NCBI RefSeq assembly: GCF_019429525.1
Contig: NZ_JAHXZL010000002.1
Span: 372,001 to 436,000 of the forward strand
Direction of reading: 5' to 3'
DNA length: 64,000 nucleotides
Source of the DNA: Sphingomonas folli
Lineage (GTDB): Bacteria; Pseudomonadota; Alphaproteobacteria; Sphingomonadales; Sphingomonadaceae
Shown: positions 1 to 10,853 of the stretch, piece by piece
Position numbering within the stretch: the first letter of the stretch is position 1
Layout of the letters: every line of letters starts with the position of its first letter
Notes under the pieces: generated by a model
The model's input: the letters and a program-made list of their open reading frames with translations, nothing else
Told to the model about the DNA's origin: nothing
Databases searched by the model: none
Program-made: the position numbers and the translations under genes

Positions 1-46
1 CACGATCAAGTGGCTGGAGGAGTGGCTGGCGCGCCAGGACGCGTGA
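1..46 (+). CDS. C-terminal end of an unidentified protein
   Basis: Only the last 14 codons are visible, ending ...KWLEEWLARQDA before a TGA at 44-46. The frame is inferred from the GTGA overlap with the next gene, the same coupling used throughout this window. The fragment is too short to identify; it shows only that the ArsC-like gene is not the first of its operon. Confidence 0.5.
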   Translation, partial: TIKWLEEWLARQDA

Positions 47-384
47 CGGTGGCGAGCGGCGCGGCCAAGGCCACGATCTACCACAACCCGCGCTGCGCCA
101 AGTCGCGCCAGGCGCTCGCCCTCTTGCAGGAGTCCGGCGCCGACGTGACCGTCATCGAGTATCTCAAGACGCCGCCCGCGCGCGACACGCTCGCCGCGCT
201 CCTCGCGCGCGGCGGGATCGCGCCGCGCCACGCGCTCCGTCCCGACGCCCCGGAGGTCGCCGACGACGCCGCCGCGCTCGACCTGATGGCGCGCGATCCC
301 GCCACGATCGAGCGGCCGCTGGTCGAGACCGACAAGGGCGTGCGGCTGGCGCGCCCGCCCGAGCTGGTGCGAGAGATCCTGTGA
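43..384 (+). CDS. arsC: ArsC-family glutaredoxin-like arsenate reductase
   Basis: This is a 113-residue thioredoxin-fold protein of the ArsC (glutaredoxin-dependent arsenate reductase) family. The family hallmark IYHNPRCAKSR lies at residues 12-22, with the reactive cysteine at residue 18, and the length matches ArsC (about 115). The GTG at 43 was chosen because it overlaps the upstream stop as GTGA; a longer in-frame start at 10 would overlap the upstream gene much more. It ends in another GTGA overlap with the phospholipase D-like gene. No arsB, acr3 or arsR is nearby, so arsenate as the real substrate is an inference from family only. Confidence 0.85.
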   Translation: MTVASGAAKATIYHNPRCAKSRQALALLQESGADVTVIEYLKTPPARDTLAALLARGGIAPRHALRPDAPEVADDAAALDLMARDPATIERPLVETDKGVRLARPPELVREIL

Positions 385-1805
385 TCCTTCCCGAGGACAC
401 GCGCTGGCGCGTCGCGCGCGCCACCCAGGCCGCCGTCGTGATCGACGCCGACGCCTATTTCCGCGCGGCGCGCCAGGCGATGTTGCGCGCGCAGCACCAG
501 ATCCTGCTGGTCGGCTGGGACTTCGACGCGCGGATCAACCTCGCCTATGACGACGACCATCCCGAGGCGCCGACCGAGGTGGGCGATTTCATCACCTGGC
601 TGATCGAGCGCACGCCGGGGCTGCAGGTCCACATCCTGCGCTGGGACAAAGGCGCGCTCAAGACGCTGGGTCGCGGTAAGACGCTGTGGACCCTGCTCAA
701 GTGGCGCTACCGCCAGCCCAATATCCACCTGCTGCTCGACGGCCATCACCCCGTCGCCGCCTCGCAGCACCAGAAGATCGTGGTGATCGACGACTGCCTC
801 GCCTTCTGCGGCGGGATCGACATGACCGACGAGCGCTGGGACACGCGCGCGCACGTCGACGACGACCCGCGCCGCACCTCGCCCAGCGGCAAGCCGTACA
901 AGCCGTGGCACGACGCCACCACCGCGCTGCAAGGTCCCGTCGCGGGGGCGCTGGGCGAGCTGTGCCGCACGCGCTGGGCGATCGCGGGCGGCGGCGAGAT
1001 CGCGCCGCCCCCGCCGCGCGAGGGCGGCTGCTGGCCCGAGTCGCTCAGCCCCGTCTTCGCCGACGTCGACGTCGCGGTGTCGCGCTCGCAGCCCGACCAT
1101 GACGGACAGCAGGAGATCCTCGAGATCGAGCGGCTGTATCTCGCACTGATCGCCGCCGCCAAGAGGCGCATCTACGCGGAGAGCCAGTATTTCGCCTCGC
1201 GCCGCATCGCCGAGGCGATCGCCGCTCGGCTGGTGGAGGACGACCCGCCCGAGATCGTCGTGATCAACCCGGTGAAGGCACAGGGCTGGCTCGAGCCGGT
1301 CGCGATGGACACCGCGCGGGCGCGGCTCGTCACCGAGCTGCGCCGGCGCGACCATCGCGGCCGCTTCCGCATGTACCACCCGGTCAACGAGAAGGGCACG
1401 CCGATCTACTGCCACGCCAAGGTGACGGTGATCGACGACCAGGCGATCCGGATCGGCTCCTCCAACTTCAACAACCGCTCGCTGCGGCTCGACACCGAGT
1501 GCGACGTCACGATCACCGACGGCGCGGCGACGATCACGGCGATCCGCGACGACCTGCTCGCCGAGCATCTCGGGGTCGACGCGGCGGTGGTGCGCGAGCG
1601 GGTCGAGCGCGACGGGCTGATCGCGACGATCGAGGCGCTGCGCGGGGGCGGGCGGACCTTGGTGCCCTATGAGGTGGACGACCTGAACTCGGTCGAGAAG
1701 TGGCTCGCGGACAACGAGGTGCTCGATCCCGAGGGGCCGGGCGAGATGTTCGAGGCGTTCGAGAAGCGCGGGCTGCTGCGGCGGCTGAGAAGAAAACGCC
1801 GCTGA
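381..1805 (+). CDS. phospholipase D family protein
   Basis: A 474-residue protein with two HKD motifs, the mark of the phospholipase D superfamily. The first is HQKIVVID near residue 130, followed by an acidic D/G-rich stretch; the second is HAKVTVID at about residue 345, followed by IGSSNFNNRS. Both HxK pairs are intact, so phosphodiesterase or phosphatidyl-transfer activity is plausible. No signal peptide or membrane anchor is evident at the N terminus, which argues against a classical membrane cardiolipin synthase. Start GTG overlaps the upstream stop (GTGA). The substrate (phosphatidylcholine, phosphatidylglycerol or other) cannot be read from the sequence. Confidence 0.88.
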   Translation: MILPEDTRWRVARATQAAVVIDADAYFRAARQAMLRAQHQILLVGWDFDARINLAYDDDHPEAPTEVGDFITWLIERTPGLQVHILRWDKGALKTLGRGKTLWTLLKWRYRQPNIHLLLDGHHPVAASQHQKIVVIDDCLAFCGGIDMTDERWDTRAHVDDDPRRTSPSGKPYKPWHDATTALQGPVAGALGELCRTRWAIAGGGEIAPPPPREGGCWPESLSPVFADVDVAVSRSQPDHDGQQEILEIERLYLALIAAAKRRIYAESQYFASRRIAEAIAARLVEDDPPEIVVINPVKAQGWLEPVAMDTARARLVTELRRRDHRGRFRMYHPVNEKGTPIYCHAKVTVIDDQAIRIGSSNFNNRSLRLDTECDVTITDGAATITAIRDDLLAEHLGVDAAVVRERVERDGLIATIEALRGGGRTLVPYEVDDLNSVEKWLADNEVLDPEGPGEMFEAFEKRGLLRRLRRKRR

Positions 1806-1885
1806 GCCCACCCCGTCAGGCCGGACGCGACCCGGCATCCATGGCCCCGCGAGCGCCACGCACGTCACGGGCTCGGCACCACGGC

Positions 1886-2022
1886 CTCCGGATAAGTCCG
1901 GAGTGACGAGCGACCGCCGTGCTCCTGCGCGCGCGCGAGCCCAGAGCCGCGAGCGCGCCGCCTGATCGCGCCGCCTGATCGCGCCGCCTCATCACCCGGG
2001 CCTCCTGCCTGCGCAGGAGCAC
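1886..2022. repeat. intergenic palindromic repeats upstream of purL
   Basis: Two palindromic units occupy the 295-bp gap between the phospholipase D gene and purL. A small hairpin CTCCGGA-TAAG-TCCGGAG lies at 1886-1903. A longer inverted repeat has outer arms GTGCTCCTGCGC (1919-1930) and GCGCAGGAGCAC (2011-2022), the arm type also found at 22887-22955 and near 63200. Between the arms a short unit around TGATCGCGCCGCC is repeated. No gene is supported in this gap. Confidence 0.6.
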
Positions 2023-2100
2023 CGCGGCGCCGGTCTCGTCCGGCCTTCGCGCCCCGCACCGTCTGGCCACCGCCGCGCACAGTCGCTATGCGCCGCGGCC

Positions 2101-4317
<2,217 letters not shown>

Positions 4318-4350
4318 GAGCGCGAGGCCGCTGAGGGCGAAGAGGCTCCA

Positions 4351-4481
4351 TCCTCCCCGGCACAGGGAGGGGGACCAGCCGCAGGCTGGTGGAGGGGGCT
4401 GCCGCAGACGAGCCGCTGCGCGGAGAGCCCCCCCACCCCCGGCCTGCGGCCGGCTGTCGCCTCCCCGTACCGGGACGGGGA
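4351..4481. repeat. large palindromic repeat (CTCC-type, two inverted halves)
   Basis: The 221-bp gap between purL and the DUF418 gene is mostly a composite inverted repeat. The left half reads TCCTCCCCGGCACAGGGAGG followed by ACCAGCCGCAGGCTGGTGG; the right half is its rough reverse complement, with CCACCCCCGGCCTGCGGCCGG and a CTCCCCGTACCGGGACGGGG hairpin. The ACCAGCC...GGCTGGTGG unit recurs in the opposite orientation inside cobG at 29276-29318, and the CTCCCCGGCACGGGGAG hairpin recurs at about 56377. Confidence 0.65.
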
Positions 4482-4538
4482 CGTCACATTCACCCTATCG
4501 TTGCCAGCCCGGCGCCGCGGGCCTAGCACGCCGTCGCC

Positions 4539-5726
4539 ATGACCGCCGCCAACCGCCTCGTCGCGCTCGATATCCTGCGCGGCGTCGCGGTGATCGGCAT
4601 CACGGTCGCCAACCTGCCCGGCTTCGCGCTGCCGCAGGCAGCCTATTTCTCGCCGCTCGCCGCCGGCGGCACCGCACCGGCCGATCTGGCCGCCTGGGCG
4701 CTGACCTTCGTGCTCGTCGAGGGCAAGATGCGCGGGCTGTTCGCGGCGCTGTTCGGCGCCTCGCTGCTGCTGGTGGTGGAGCGCGCCGACGCCGCGGGAG
4801 AGAACGGCGCCGCGGTCCACCTGCGCCGCATGGGCGTGCTCTACCTGATCGGCGCCGCGCACCTGTACCTCTTGTGGTACGGCGACATCCTCCACCATTA
4901 CGCGCTGGTCGGCGTGGCGGCGCTGCTGTTCGTCCACGCCCCGGTGCGGCTGCTGCTGCTCGCCGCGGCGGCCGCGCTGCTGGTGGCGACGATCGGCGGG
5001 GTGGGACTGGTCGCGGCGGCGGCGCCCGCCACCCGCGCGGCGCTGGAGCAGAGCTTTGGGCGCCCGCCCGCCGCCCTGCTGCTGAGCGAGATCGCCGCCC
5101 TGCGCGGCCCGCTCGCCGCCGGCATCGCGTGGCGCTGGGGCCACGACGCCGGGCCGCTCGCCGGCCTGTTCGCCAACGGGCCCGAGACGCTCGGCTACAT
5201 GTTGCTCGGCATGGCGGCCTATCGCACCGGCTTCGCCACCGGCGCCTGGCCGCGCGCGCGCTATGCATGGGTGGCGGCGGCCACGCTGCCGGTCGGACTC
5301 GTGATCGAGGCGGCGCTCGCTGCCCACACCGTGGCGCGGGGGTTCGCGGTGCCCGCGGTCGTGACCGCCTCCTTCGCGCTCGGGCCGCTGGTGCACGCCC
5401 CGATGGTGGCGGGCTGTGCCGCGCTGCTGCTCGCCGTGCTGCCGGGCACGCGCGCGGGTGAGCGGCTCGCCGCGCTGGGCCGCACCGCCCTGAGCAACTA
5501 TCTGCTGTCCAGCCTGATGCTGGCGGCCGTCTTCTACGGCTGGGGCGCCGGCCAGTTCGCGCGCTGGGGTCGCGCCGAGACGTACCTGCTGCTGCCGCCA
5601 TCATGGGCGCTGCTGCTGCTCTGGTCGCCCGCCTGGCTGGCGCGCTTCCACTACGGGCCGGCCGAGTGGCTGTGGCGCTCGCTGGCCCGCGGCCGACCGC
5701 AGCCGCTGCTCCGCTCGCCGAGGTAG
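4539..5726 (+). CDS. DUF418 domain-containing membrane protein
   Basis: A 395-residue polytopic inner-membrane protein. It opens with RLVALDILRGVAVIGI, typical of the heparan-alpha-glucosaminide N-acetyltransferase-like/DUF418 family, has roughly ten hydrophobic segments and ends with a DUF418 region (RTALSNYLLSSLM near residue 320, then the W-rich segment near 350-375). Function in this family is unproven; some members are proposed acyl-carrier or transport proteins. It is separated from purL by a repeat and from bfd by operator-like palindromes, so it is probably transcribed on its own. Confidence 0.8.
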   Translation: MTAANRLVALDILRGVAVIGITVANLPGFALPQAAYFSPLAAGGTAPADLAAWALTFVLVEGKMRGLFAALFGASLLLVVERADAAGENGAAVHLRRMGVLYLIGAAHLYLLWYGDILHHYALVGVAALLFVHAPVRLLLLAAAAALLVATIGGVGLVAAAAPATRAALEQSFGRPPAALLLSEIAALRGPLAAGIAWRWGHDAGPLAGLFANGPETLGYMLLGMAAYRTGFATGAWPRARYAWVAAATLPVGLVIEAALAAHTVARGFAVPAVVTASFALGPLVHAPMVAGCAALLLAVLPGTRAGERLAALGRTALSNYLLSSLMLAAVFYGWGAGQFARWGRAETYLLLPPSWALLLLWSPAWLARFHYGPAEWLWRSLARGRPQPLLRSPR

Positions 5727-5765
5727 ATGCGAACGCGTCGCATTTCGCTTGCGAGTGGTTCGCAA
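5727..5765 (+). promoter_or_regulatory. two tandem 6-5-6 palindromes, probable iron-responsive operator of bfd-bfr
   Basis: Two perfect inverted repeats lie directly upstream of bfd: ATGCGA-N5-TCGCAT at 5727-5743 and TTGCGA-N5-TCGCAA at 5749-5765. Their centres are 22 bp apart, two helical turns, so two dimers could bind on one face. A further half site TCGCAT is at 5781-5786. The position and the known iron control of bacterioferritin genes suggest a Fur- or Rrf2/Irr-type site; the identity of the regulator is inference. Confidence 0.55.
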
Positions 5766-5802
5766 CTCCTATAGGCCGAGTCGCATCCGAGAGGGAGGCC
5801 GC

Positions 5803-5973
5803 ATGGTCGTCTGCGTGTGCAATGCGATACGGGAGTGCCAGGTGCGCGAGGCCGCGCGATCCGGTGCTGCCACCCCCTGCCAAGCCTATCGCTGCCTCGG
5901 GCGCTCGCCCAAGTGCGGCCAATGTGTTCAATTCGCGCGGGCAATCATCGAGGACGAGCGTGCGGCTGCGTAG
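5803..5973 (+). CDS. bfd: bacterioferritin-associated ferredoxin (Bfd)
   Basis: A 56-residue [2Fe-2S] protein with the Bfd cysteine pattern: C4 and C6 in MVVCVCNAI and C38 and C41 in KCGQC, with helix residues between. Bfd donates electrons to bacterioferritin so that stored ferric iron can be released as ferrous iron. The ATG at 5803 follows GAGGGAGG with good spacing and gives the family's usual length; the longer frame from 5749 would add residues running through the palindromic operator. bfr follows after 100 bp, so the pair is probably co-regulated. Confidence 0.92.
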   Translation: MVVCVCNAIRECQVREAARSGAATPCQAYRCLGRSPKCGQCVQFARAIIEDERAAA

Positions 5974-6073
5974 CGGTCGCACCAAGTAGTCGCCGTAACG
6001 CGAGGGACTTTCAGCTTTCTTCCCGCCCCGTTCGGGGCTATTCGCCGTGCCGTTCCGAACTGTGGAGACTGGC

Positions 6074-6589
6074 ATGAAGGGCGACCCGAAGGTCATCGAC
6101 TTCCTCAACGAGTCGTTGAAGAACGAGCTGACCGCGATCAACCAATATTGGCTGCACTATCGTCTGTTCGATCACTGGGGCGTCTACAAGCTCGCCGCGT
6201 TCGAGCGGCACGAGTCGATCGACGAGATGAAGCACGCCGATTGGCTGGCGGAGCGCATCCTGTTCCTCGACGGGCTGCCCAATTTCCAGCTGCTCGGCCG
6301 GCTGCGCATCGGTGAGACCGTCGAGGAGGCGCTCAAGGCCGATCTCGCGATGGAGATCGAGGCGGTGGCGCAGCTCAAGGCCGCGATCGCTTATTGCGAG
6401 GAGGTCAAGGACTTCGTCAGCCGCGAGCTGTTCGCCAACATCCTCGCCAGCGAGGAGGAGCACGTCGACACGCTCGAGCGCCAGTTCGAGATGATCGAGC
6501 GGATGGGCATCCACAATTACATCCAGCTCAACTCCGTCAGCGAGCACGACAAGCCCGAGAGCGGCGCCGCGCCCTATCTGAAGGGCTGA
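6074..6589 (+). CDS. bfr: bacterioferritin
   Basis: A 171-residue bacterioferritin, the haem-containing 24-mer iron store. The ferroxidase ligands fit E18, E51, H54 and the EEEH cluster near residue 127-130, and the haem ligand is M52 in DEMKHADWLAERI, at the same number as in E. coli Bfr. The ATG at 6074 is preceded by TGGAG at a 7-base distance and starts with the conserved MKGDPKVIDFLN; an upstream ATG at 6047 is in frame but unlikely. It lies behind bfd and the tandem palindromes, consistent with iron control. A long hairpin follows the stop. Confidence 0.96.
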   Translation: MKGDPKVIDFLNESLKNELTAINQYWLHYRLFDHWGVYKLAAFERHESIDEMKHADWLAERILFLDGLPNFQLLGRLRIGETVEEALKADLAMEIEAVAQLKAAIAYCEEVKDFVSRELFANILASEEEHVDTLERQFEMIERMGIHNYIQLNSVSEHDKPESGAAPYLKG

Positions 6590-6602
6590 GGCCCCGATCC
6601 AC

Positions 6603-6639
6603 GCCACGACGCGGCAGGTGCGGCCTGCCGCGTCGTGGC
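6603..6639 (+). terminator. long hairpin after bfr, probable terminator
   Basis: A perfect 16-bp stem, left arm CCACGACGCGGCAGG and right arm CCTGCCGCGTCGTGG plus a closing G-C pair, with a five-base loop TGCGG, lies 14 bases after the bfr stop. No T-run follows, as is common in very GC-rich genomes, so it may act as a weak terminator or as an mRNA 3' protection structure. Confidence 0.6.
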
Positions 6640-6967
6640 CCCTTCGCCTCATCGCCGCGCCCGCGTCGCGGCCCTGTCGAGGGCGATCCGCCCCTGCCGA
6701 GCCCGGCGGCAGGGCTGACCCCCGCCCCGCCCGCGCCGCGCGGGGGCCGGCGCCGCTTCAACCTACCCGCTCGCTGGCCCAGATTGCGGACCGGAGCGGC
6801 GCATCGCCGCCGCGCGCGGCAGGTGCCGGACAATCTCTTCTATAAGGAGCTTGCGCAACGCGGCTCCCTGCCGCCGCCCCGGACCGAGAAGAGACGGGGC
6901 GCTGCATTCGAGGCCACGATGCGGCGCGTTCACGTGTCCCTGTGTGTAGCCGCGAGCGGAAGCCGGA
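6640..6967. other. gene-free leader of the chemoreceptor gene
   Basis: About 330 bp between the bfr hairpin and the chemoreceptor start. No coding potential, tRNA or clear repeat is seen. It must contain the chemoreceptor promoter; no convincing sigma-70 or sigma-28 boxes could be picked by eye. Confidence 0.4.
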
Positions 6968-8632
6968 ATGAAGATCTCGACCCGTCTCTTTCTCTTACTC
7001 GCTCTGGCCGTCCTGTCCCTGTCAGGGTTGAGCGCGTTCACGTTGAGCCGGATCCAGACGGTCTACTCCTCCGCCTCCAACGCGAGGAACGTCATCCTGC
7101 CCAAGACCGTGATGCTCTATAATATCCGCTTCACGCTCCTGCGCTATCATACCACGACGTTGCGCAAGATCGTCGCCACCGAGGCGGCGGAGCAGGCCGG
7201 CCTGGACGGCGAGTTCGTCGAGATGGACGCGGCCTTCCCGCGTCTGCTGAGCGCCTATCGCGCGACGATCGGCTCGGCGGCGGAGGCGGCGGCCTTCGCG
7301 AGCCTCCTCCGGCGGTGGGACGATTATCTCGCCGCGCGATCGGCGATCGTCGCCGCGCTGGCACGCGACGACCATGCCGCCGCGGTCGCCGCGGTGCCGC
7401 CCGCGCGCGAGGCGCTGGTGGGCGCCTTCGCCGCGCTCGCCAAGGTCACCGCGATCCAGGAACAGGCCGCGGACGACGACGCGCGCCGGGCGAGCGACGC
7501 CTATGACACGGCCTGGTTCGTCACGCTCGTGATCGGGCTCGCGGCGGGCGTGGTGATGCTGGCGGTCGGGCTGTGGACGCTGCGCAGCATCACCGTGCCC
7601 GTCCGCGCCAAGATCGTCGTGATGCGGCAGCTGGCGCAGGGCGATCTCGCGATCGCGGTCGACGGCACCGCGGGCACCGACGAGATCGGCGAGCTCGCCC
7701 GGGCGCTCGACCGCGTCGTCGTCAACCTCAACGCCACCGCCGACGTCGCGCGCGCGGTGGCGACGGGCGACCTCTCGATCGCGACCGCGCCGCTGTCCGA
7801 TCGGGACCGGCTGGGCATCGCGCTGCAGACGATGGTCTCGCGGCTGCGCGCCATCGTGGGCGAGACGATCGCGACCACCGACCAGGTCTCGGTCGGGAGC
7901 CGCCAGCTCGCGATCGCGGCGCAGCAGCTCGCCGACGGCTCGGCCGAGCAGGCCGCCGCCAGCGAGGAAGCCTCGGCGTCCACGGAGCAGATCGCGGCCA
8001 AGGTGAAGCAGACCGCCTTCGACGCGGCGGAGACCGAGACCATCGCGCGCCGGGCGGCCGAGGAGGCGGCGGCGAGCGGCGCCGCGGTCGAGCGCGCGGT
8101 CACGGCGATGACGACGATCGCGCGCGAGATCTCGATCGTGCAGGACCTCGCCCGCCAGACCGACCTGCTCGCGATCAACGCGGCGATCGAGGCGGCGCGC
8201 GCGGGAGAGCACGGCCGCGGCTTCGCGGTGGTGGCGGCCGAGGTCCGCAAGCTGGCCGAACGCTCGCGCGTGGCGGCGGACGAGATCGGCCGGCTGTCGG
8301 GGGAGACCGTGACCGCCGCGATCGACGCCGGGGCGACGCTCTCGCGGCTGGTGCCCGCTATCCGGCGCACCGCCGAACTGGTCGATCGGATCACCGCCGC
8401 CTGCCGCGAGCAGGACATCGGCACCGGGCAGATCAACCAGGCGATCACCCAGCTCGACCTCGTGGCGCAGCAGACCGCCGCGGGCGCGGGACAGATCGCG
8501 GCGACCGCGCAGGGGCTGATGCTCCAGGCCGAGCGCCTGCAGGCCGCGATCGCCTTCTTCAAGATCGGCGCGGAGAACCCCGCGGCGGACACGCTGTGGC
8601 AGCATGACGGCCAGGCTCGCCGGCTGGCCTAG
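6968..8632 (+). CDS. methyl-accepting chemotaxis protein
   Basis: A 554-residue chemoreceptor. A first transmembrane helix lies at about residues 7-28, a helical periplasmic four-helix-bundle type sensor (about 30-175) follows, a second transmembrane helix at about 178-200 and a HAMP region (about 200-300). The cytoplasmic signalling tip carries the conserved hairpin with [20 protein letters not shown] and [18 protein letters not shown] near residue 395-440. It would bind CheA/CheW through this tip. No che genes are adjacent, so it is an orphan receptor and its ligand is unknown. It ends without a CheR-binding pentapeptide. The convergent neighbour encodes an Hpt protein. Confidence 0.93.
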   Translation: MKISTRLFLLLALAVLSLSGLSAFTLSRIQTVYSSASNARNVILPKTVMLYNIRFTLLRYHTTTLRKIVATEAAEQAGLDGEFVEMDAAFPRLLSAYRATIGSAAEAAAFASLLRRWDDYLAARSAIVAALARDDHAAAVAAVPPAREALVGAFAALAKVTAIQEQAADDDARRASDAYDTAWFVTLVIGLAAGVVMLAVGLWTLRSITVPVRAKIVVMRQLAQGDLAIAVDGTAGTDEIGELARALDRVVVNLNATADVARAVATGDLSIATAPLSDRDRLGIALQTMVSRLRAIVGETIATTDQVSVGSRQLAIAAQQLADGSAEQAAASEEASASTEQIAAKVKQTAFDAAETETIARRAAEEAAASGAAVERAVTAMTTIAREISIVQDLARQTDLLAINAAIEAARAGEHGRGFAVVAAEVRKLAERSRVAADEIGRLSGETVTAAIDAGATLSRLVPAIRRTAELVDRITAACREQDIGTGQINQAITQLDLVAQQTAAGAGQIAATAQGLMLQAERLQAAIAFFKIGAENPAADTLWQHDGQARRLA

Positions 8633-8762
8633 GCCGACCTGCTCCCGTCGCGGTCGGACGGCCATTCGCTGGGGCCACGACGTACTCCGGCGCGCCGCGG
8701 CGATCGCCGCCGCTCAGCCGCGACGCGGACGAAACGATGGAGAACGCGCGCGGCCGGTCGGC

Positions 8763-9176
8763 TCAGGCCACGCGTCGCCCGAAGCCGCCGGGGCGGCGCA
8801 CCGCGGCGGGAGCGGCGCCCTCGCCGTCCAGCAGCGCCAGCGTGCGCAGGAACAGCGGGCGCAGCGCCACGACGTCCTCGATCGCGTCCTGCGGCGACTC
8901 GTGATGCTCGACGCAGGCGCGCGCGTGGTCCTCGATCTTCTCCGCCAGCGCGGCGAGGACGTTGGCGCCGAACTGGCGCGCCTCGCCCTTGAGCGTGTGC
9001 GCCGGGATCACCATCGCCGCGGCATTGCCCTTGCGCATCGCGTCCTCGAGCGCGCTCAGCGACTTGACGCCGTCCTCGCGGAAATAACCGAGGATCCGCG
9101 CGAAGCCGGCACCCAGCTCGGCGCGCGCACGAGCCAGCGCCGCCCGGTCCACCAACTCCACCGCCTCGTCCGCCAC
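8763..9176 (-). CDS. Hpt domain protein (orphan phosphotransfer protein)
   Basis: A 137-residue protein consisting essentially of one histidine phosphotransfer domain. The phosphorylatable histidine lies in IPAHTLKGEARQFG, the HxLKG signature, about residue 62-66. A GTG start at 9176 is supported by an upstream AGAGGAGG with 6-base spacing. Hpt proteins shuttle phosphoryl groups between hybrid kinases and response regulators. It follows der by 68 bp on the same strand and has no kinase neighbour. Partner proteins are unknown; the nearest signalling gene is the convergent chemoreceptor. Confidence 0.85.
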   Translation of the reverse strand: MADEAVELVDRAALARARAELGAGFARILGYFREDGVKSLSALEDAMRKGNAAAMVIPAHTLKGEARQFGANVLAALAEKIEDHARACVEHHESPQDAIEDVVALRPLFLRTLALLDGEGAAPAAVRRPGGFGRRVA

Positions 9177-9244
9177 GCGCCGCCTCCTCTTTTGCGCGCA
9201 AGCACTTAGCGTCGCAGAGGTAAAGAGGACGTAACCGCGTCCGG

Positions 9245-10609
9245 TCAGTTGCCGCCGAACGGGTTCTTGGGCGCGCGCAGCATCAGCCGCACCGGCACCG
9301 CGCCGAACCCCAGATCGCGGCGGATGCCGTTGATGAGATAGCGCTGGTAGCTCACCGGCAGCTCGTCGACCCGGGTGCCGAACAGCACGAAACCGGGCGG
9401 TCGGGTCTTGGCCTGGGTGAGATAGCGCAGCTTGATGCGCTTGCCGCCCGGCGCCGGCGGCGGGTTGGCCTCGATCGCGCGCTCGAACCAGCGGTTGAGC
9501 TCGCCGGTGCCGACGCGGCGCGACCAGGCCTCGCGCGTGGCGAAGGCGGCGCCGATCAGCTGGTCGATCCCCTTGCCCGTCGCCGCCGACACCGCCAGCA
9601 GGGGCACGCCGCGCACCTGCGCCAGCCCCTCGTCGAGCGCGGTGCGGACGCCGTTGAACAGCTTGGACGGGTCCTCGGCGACGTCCCATTTGTTGAGCGC
9701 GATCACCAGCGCGCGCCCCTCCTCGAGGACGCGGTCGGCGATTCGCAGGTCCTGCGACTCCAGCCCCAGCGTCGCGTCGAGCAGCAGCACCACCACCTCG
9801 GCGAAATCGACCGCGTGGAGCGCGTCGGCGACCGAGAGCTTCTCCAGCTTGTCCTGCACCTTGGCGCGCTTGCGCATGCCCGCGGTGTCGATCAGCCGGA
9901 CGTCGCGCGCGCCGTCGGGGCCGTGCCACACCCAGTCGATCGCGATCGAGTCGCGCGTGATCCCCGCCTCGGGGCCGGTGATCATCCGGTCCTCGCCGAG
10001 GATGCGGTTGACCAAGGTCGACTTCCCCGCGTTGGGGCGGCCGACGATGGCGAGCTTGAGCGGCGCGTCGGGGCTCTCGCCATCGTCGTCGTCCGCCTCG
10101 AGCCCGAGCGGTTCGAGGTGTGGCAGCAGCGCCTCGAACAGGTCGGCGACGCCCTCGCCATGCTCGGCGGAGAAGCCCACCGGGTCGCCGAAGCCCAGCG
10201 ACAGCGCCTCGATCAGCCCTGCCTCGGCGGCGCGCCCCTCGGCCTTGTTGCCGACCAGCACGATCGGGGTGGAGGCGCCGCGGAGCCAGCGCGCGATCTC
10301 CTCGTCGAGCGGGACGATGCCGGCGCGCGCGTCGACCATGAAGAGCGCGACGTCGGCGGCGTCGACCGCGGCCTGGGTCTGGCGTCGCATGCGGCCGGGG
10401 AGCGTGTCGGGGTCCTCGTCCTCATAGCCGGCGGTGTCGATGACGCGGAAGTCGAGCCCGAGCAGGTGCGCGTCGCCCTCGCGCCGGTCGCGCGTGACGC
10501 CGGGGCGATCGTCCACCAGCGCCAGCTTCTTGCCGACCAGGCGGTTGAACAGCGTCGACTTGCCGACGTTGGGGCGACCGACGATCGCGACGGTGGGGAG
10601 ACGGGACAT
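9245..10609 (-). CDS. der: ribosome biogenesis GTPase Der (EngA)
   Basis: Der is an essential GTPase with two tandem G domains and a C-terminal KH-like domain that acts in 50S ribosome assembly. The first P-loop is GRPNVGKST (about residue 11-19) with DTAG near 57; the second is GRPNAGKST near residue 190, with DTAGMRKRAK and NKWD. The C-terminal PGFVLFGTRVDELPVSYQRYL block is the KH-like part. The 454-residue length is normal. ATG at 10609 begins MSRLPTVAIVGRPN; a longer in-frame extension upstream has no family similarity and runs through a palindromic repeat. Confidence 0.97.
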   Translation of the reverse strand: MSRLPTVAIVGRPNVGKSTLFNRLVGKKLALVDDRPGVTRDRREGDAHLLGLDFRVIDTAGYEDEDPDTLPGRMRRQTQAAVDAADVALFMVDARAGIVPLDEEIARWLRGASTPIVLVGNKAEGRAAEAGLIEALSLGFGDPVGFSAEHGEGVADLFEALLPHLEPLGLEADDDDGESPDAPLKLAIVGRPNAGKSTLVNRILGEDRMITGPEAGITRDSIAIDWVWHGPDGARDVRLIDTAGMRKRAKVQDKLEKLSVADALHAVDFAEVVVLLLDATLGLESQDLRIADRVLEEGRALVIALNKWDVAEDPSKLFNGVRTALDEGLAQVRGVPLLAVSAATGKGIDQLIGAAFATREAWSRRVGTGELNRWFERAIEANPPPAPGGKRIKLRYLTQAKTRPPGFVLFGTRVDELPVSYQRYLINGIRRDLGFGAVPVRLMLRAPKNPFGGN

Positions 10610-10641
10610 GTGCGTGGGACCTAGCGCTTCGAGCGAGAGTG

Positions 10642-10733
10642 CCCTTCCCCTTCGGGGGACGGGTTGGGGTGGGGCGCTTCCTCGGGTGATATGCTCGCGG
10701 CGACGCTCCACCCCCCCTACCCTGAAGGGAAGG
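10642..10733. repeat. palindromic repeat between der and bamB
   Basis: An imperfect inverted repeat: the left arm contains CCCTTCCCCTTCGGGG followed by GGGTTGGGGTGG, and the right arm CCACCCCCCCTACCC followed by TGAAGGGAAGG. It sits in the leader of der. It has a different core from the other palindromes in the window. Confidence 0.55.
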
Positions 10734-10783
10734 AGAGTTGAGGTCGCTCTACCCGCATTCGCCCCGCGACGATAGCAGCGCCT

Positions 10784-10845
10784 TGACACCGCGCGGGCGG
10801 GGTCAACAGGCCTATGACACCGCGCAGGCGGGGCCAACAGGCCTG
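10784..10845. repeat. 31-bp direct tandem repeat, two copies
   Basis: A unit beginning TGACACCGCGC and ending CAACAGGCCT is present twice head to tail with a 31-bp period (copies start at 10784 and 10815), differing at only a few positions. It ends just before the bamB stop codon, in the der-bamB spacer. Confidence 0.8.
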
Positions 10846-10853
10846 TCCCCCGC

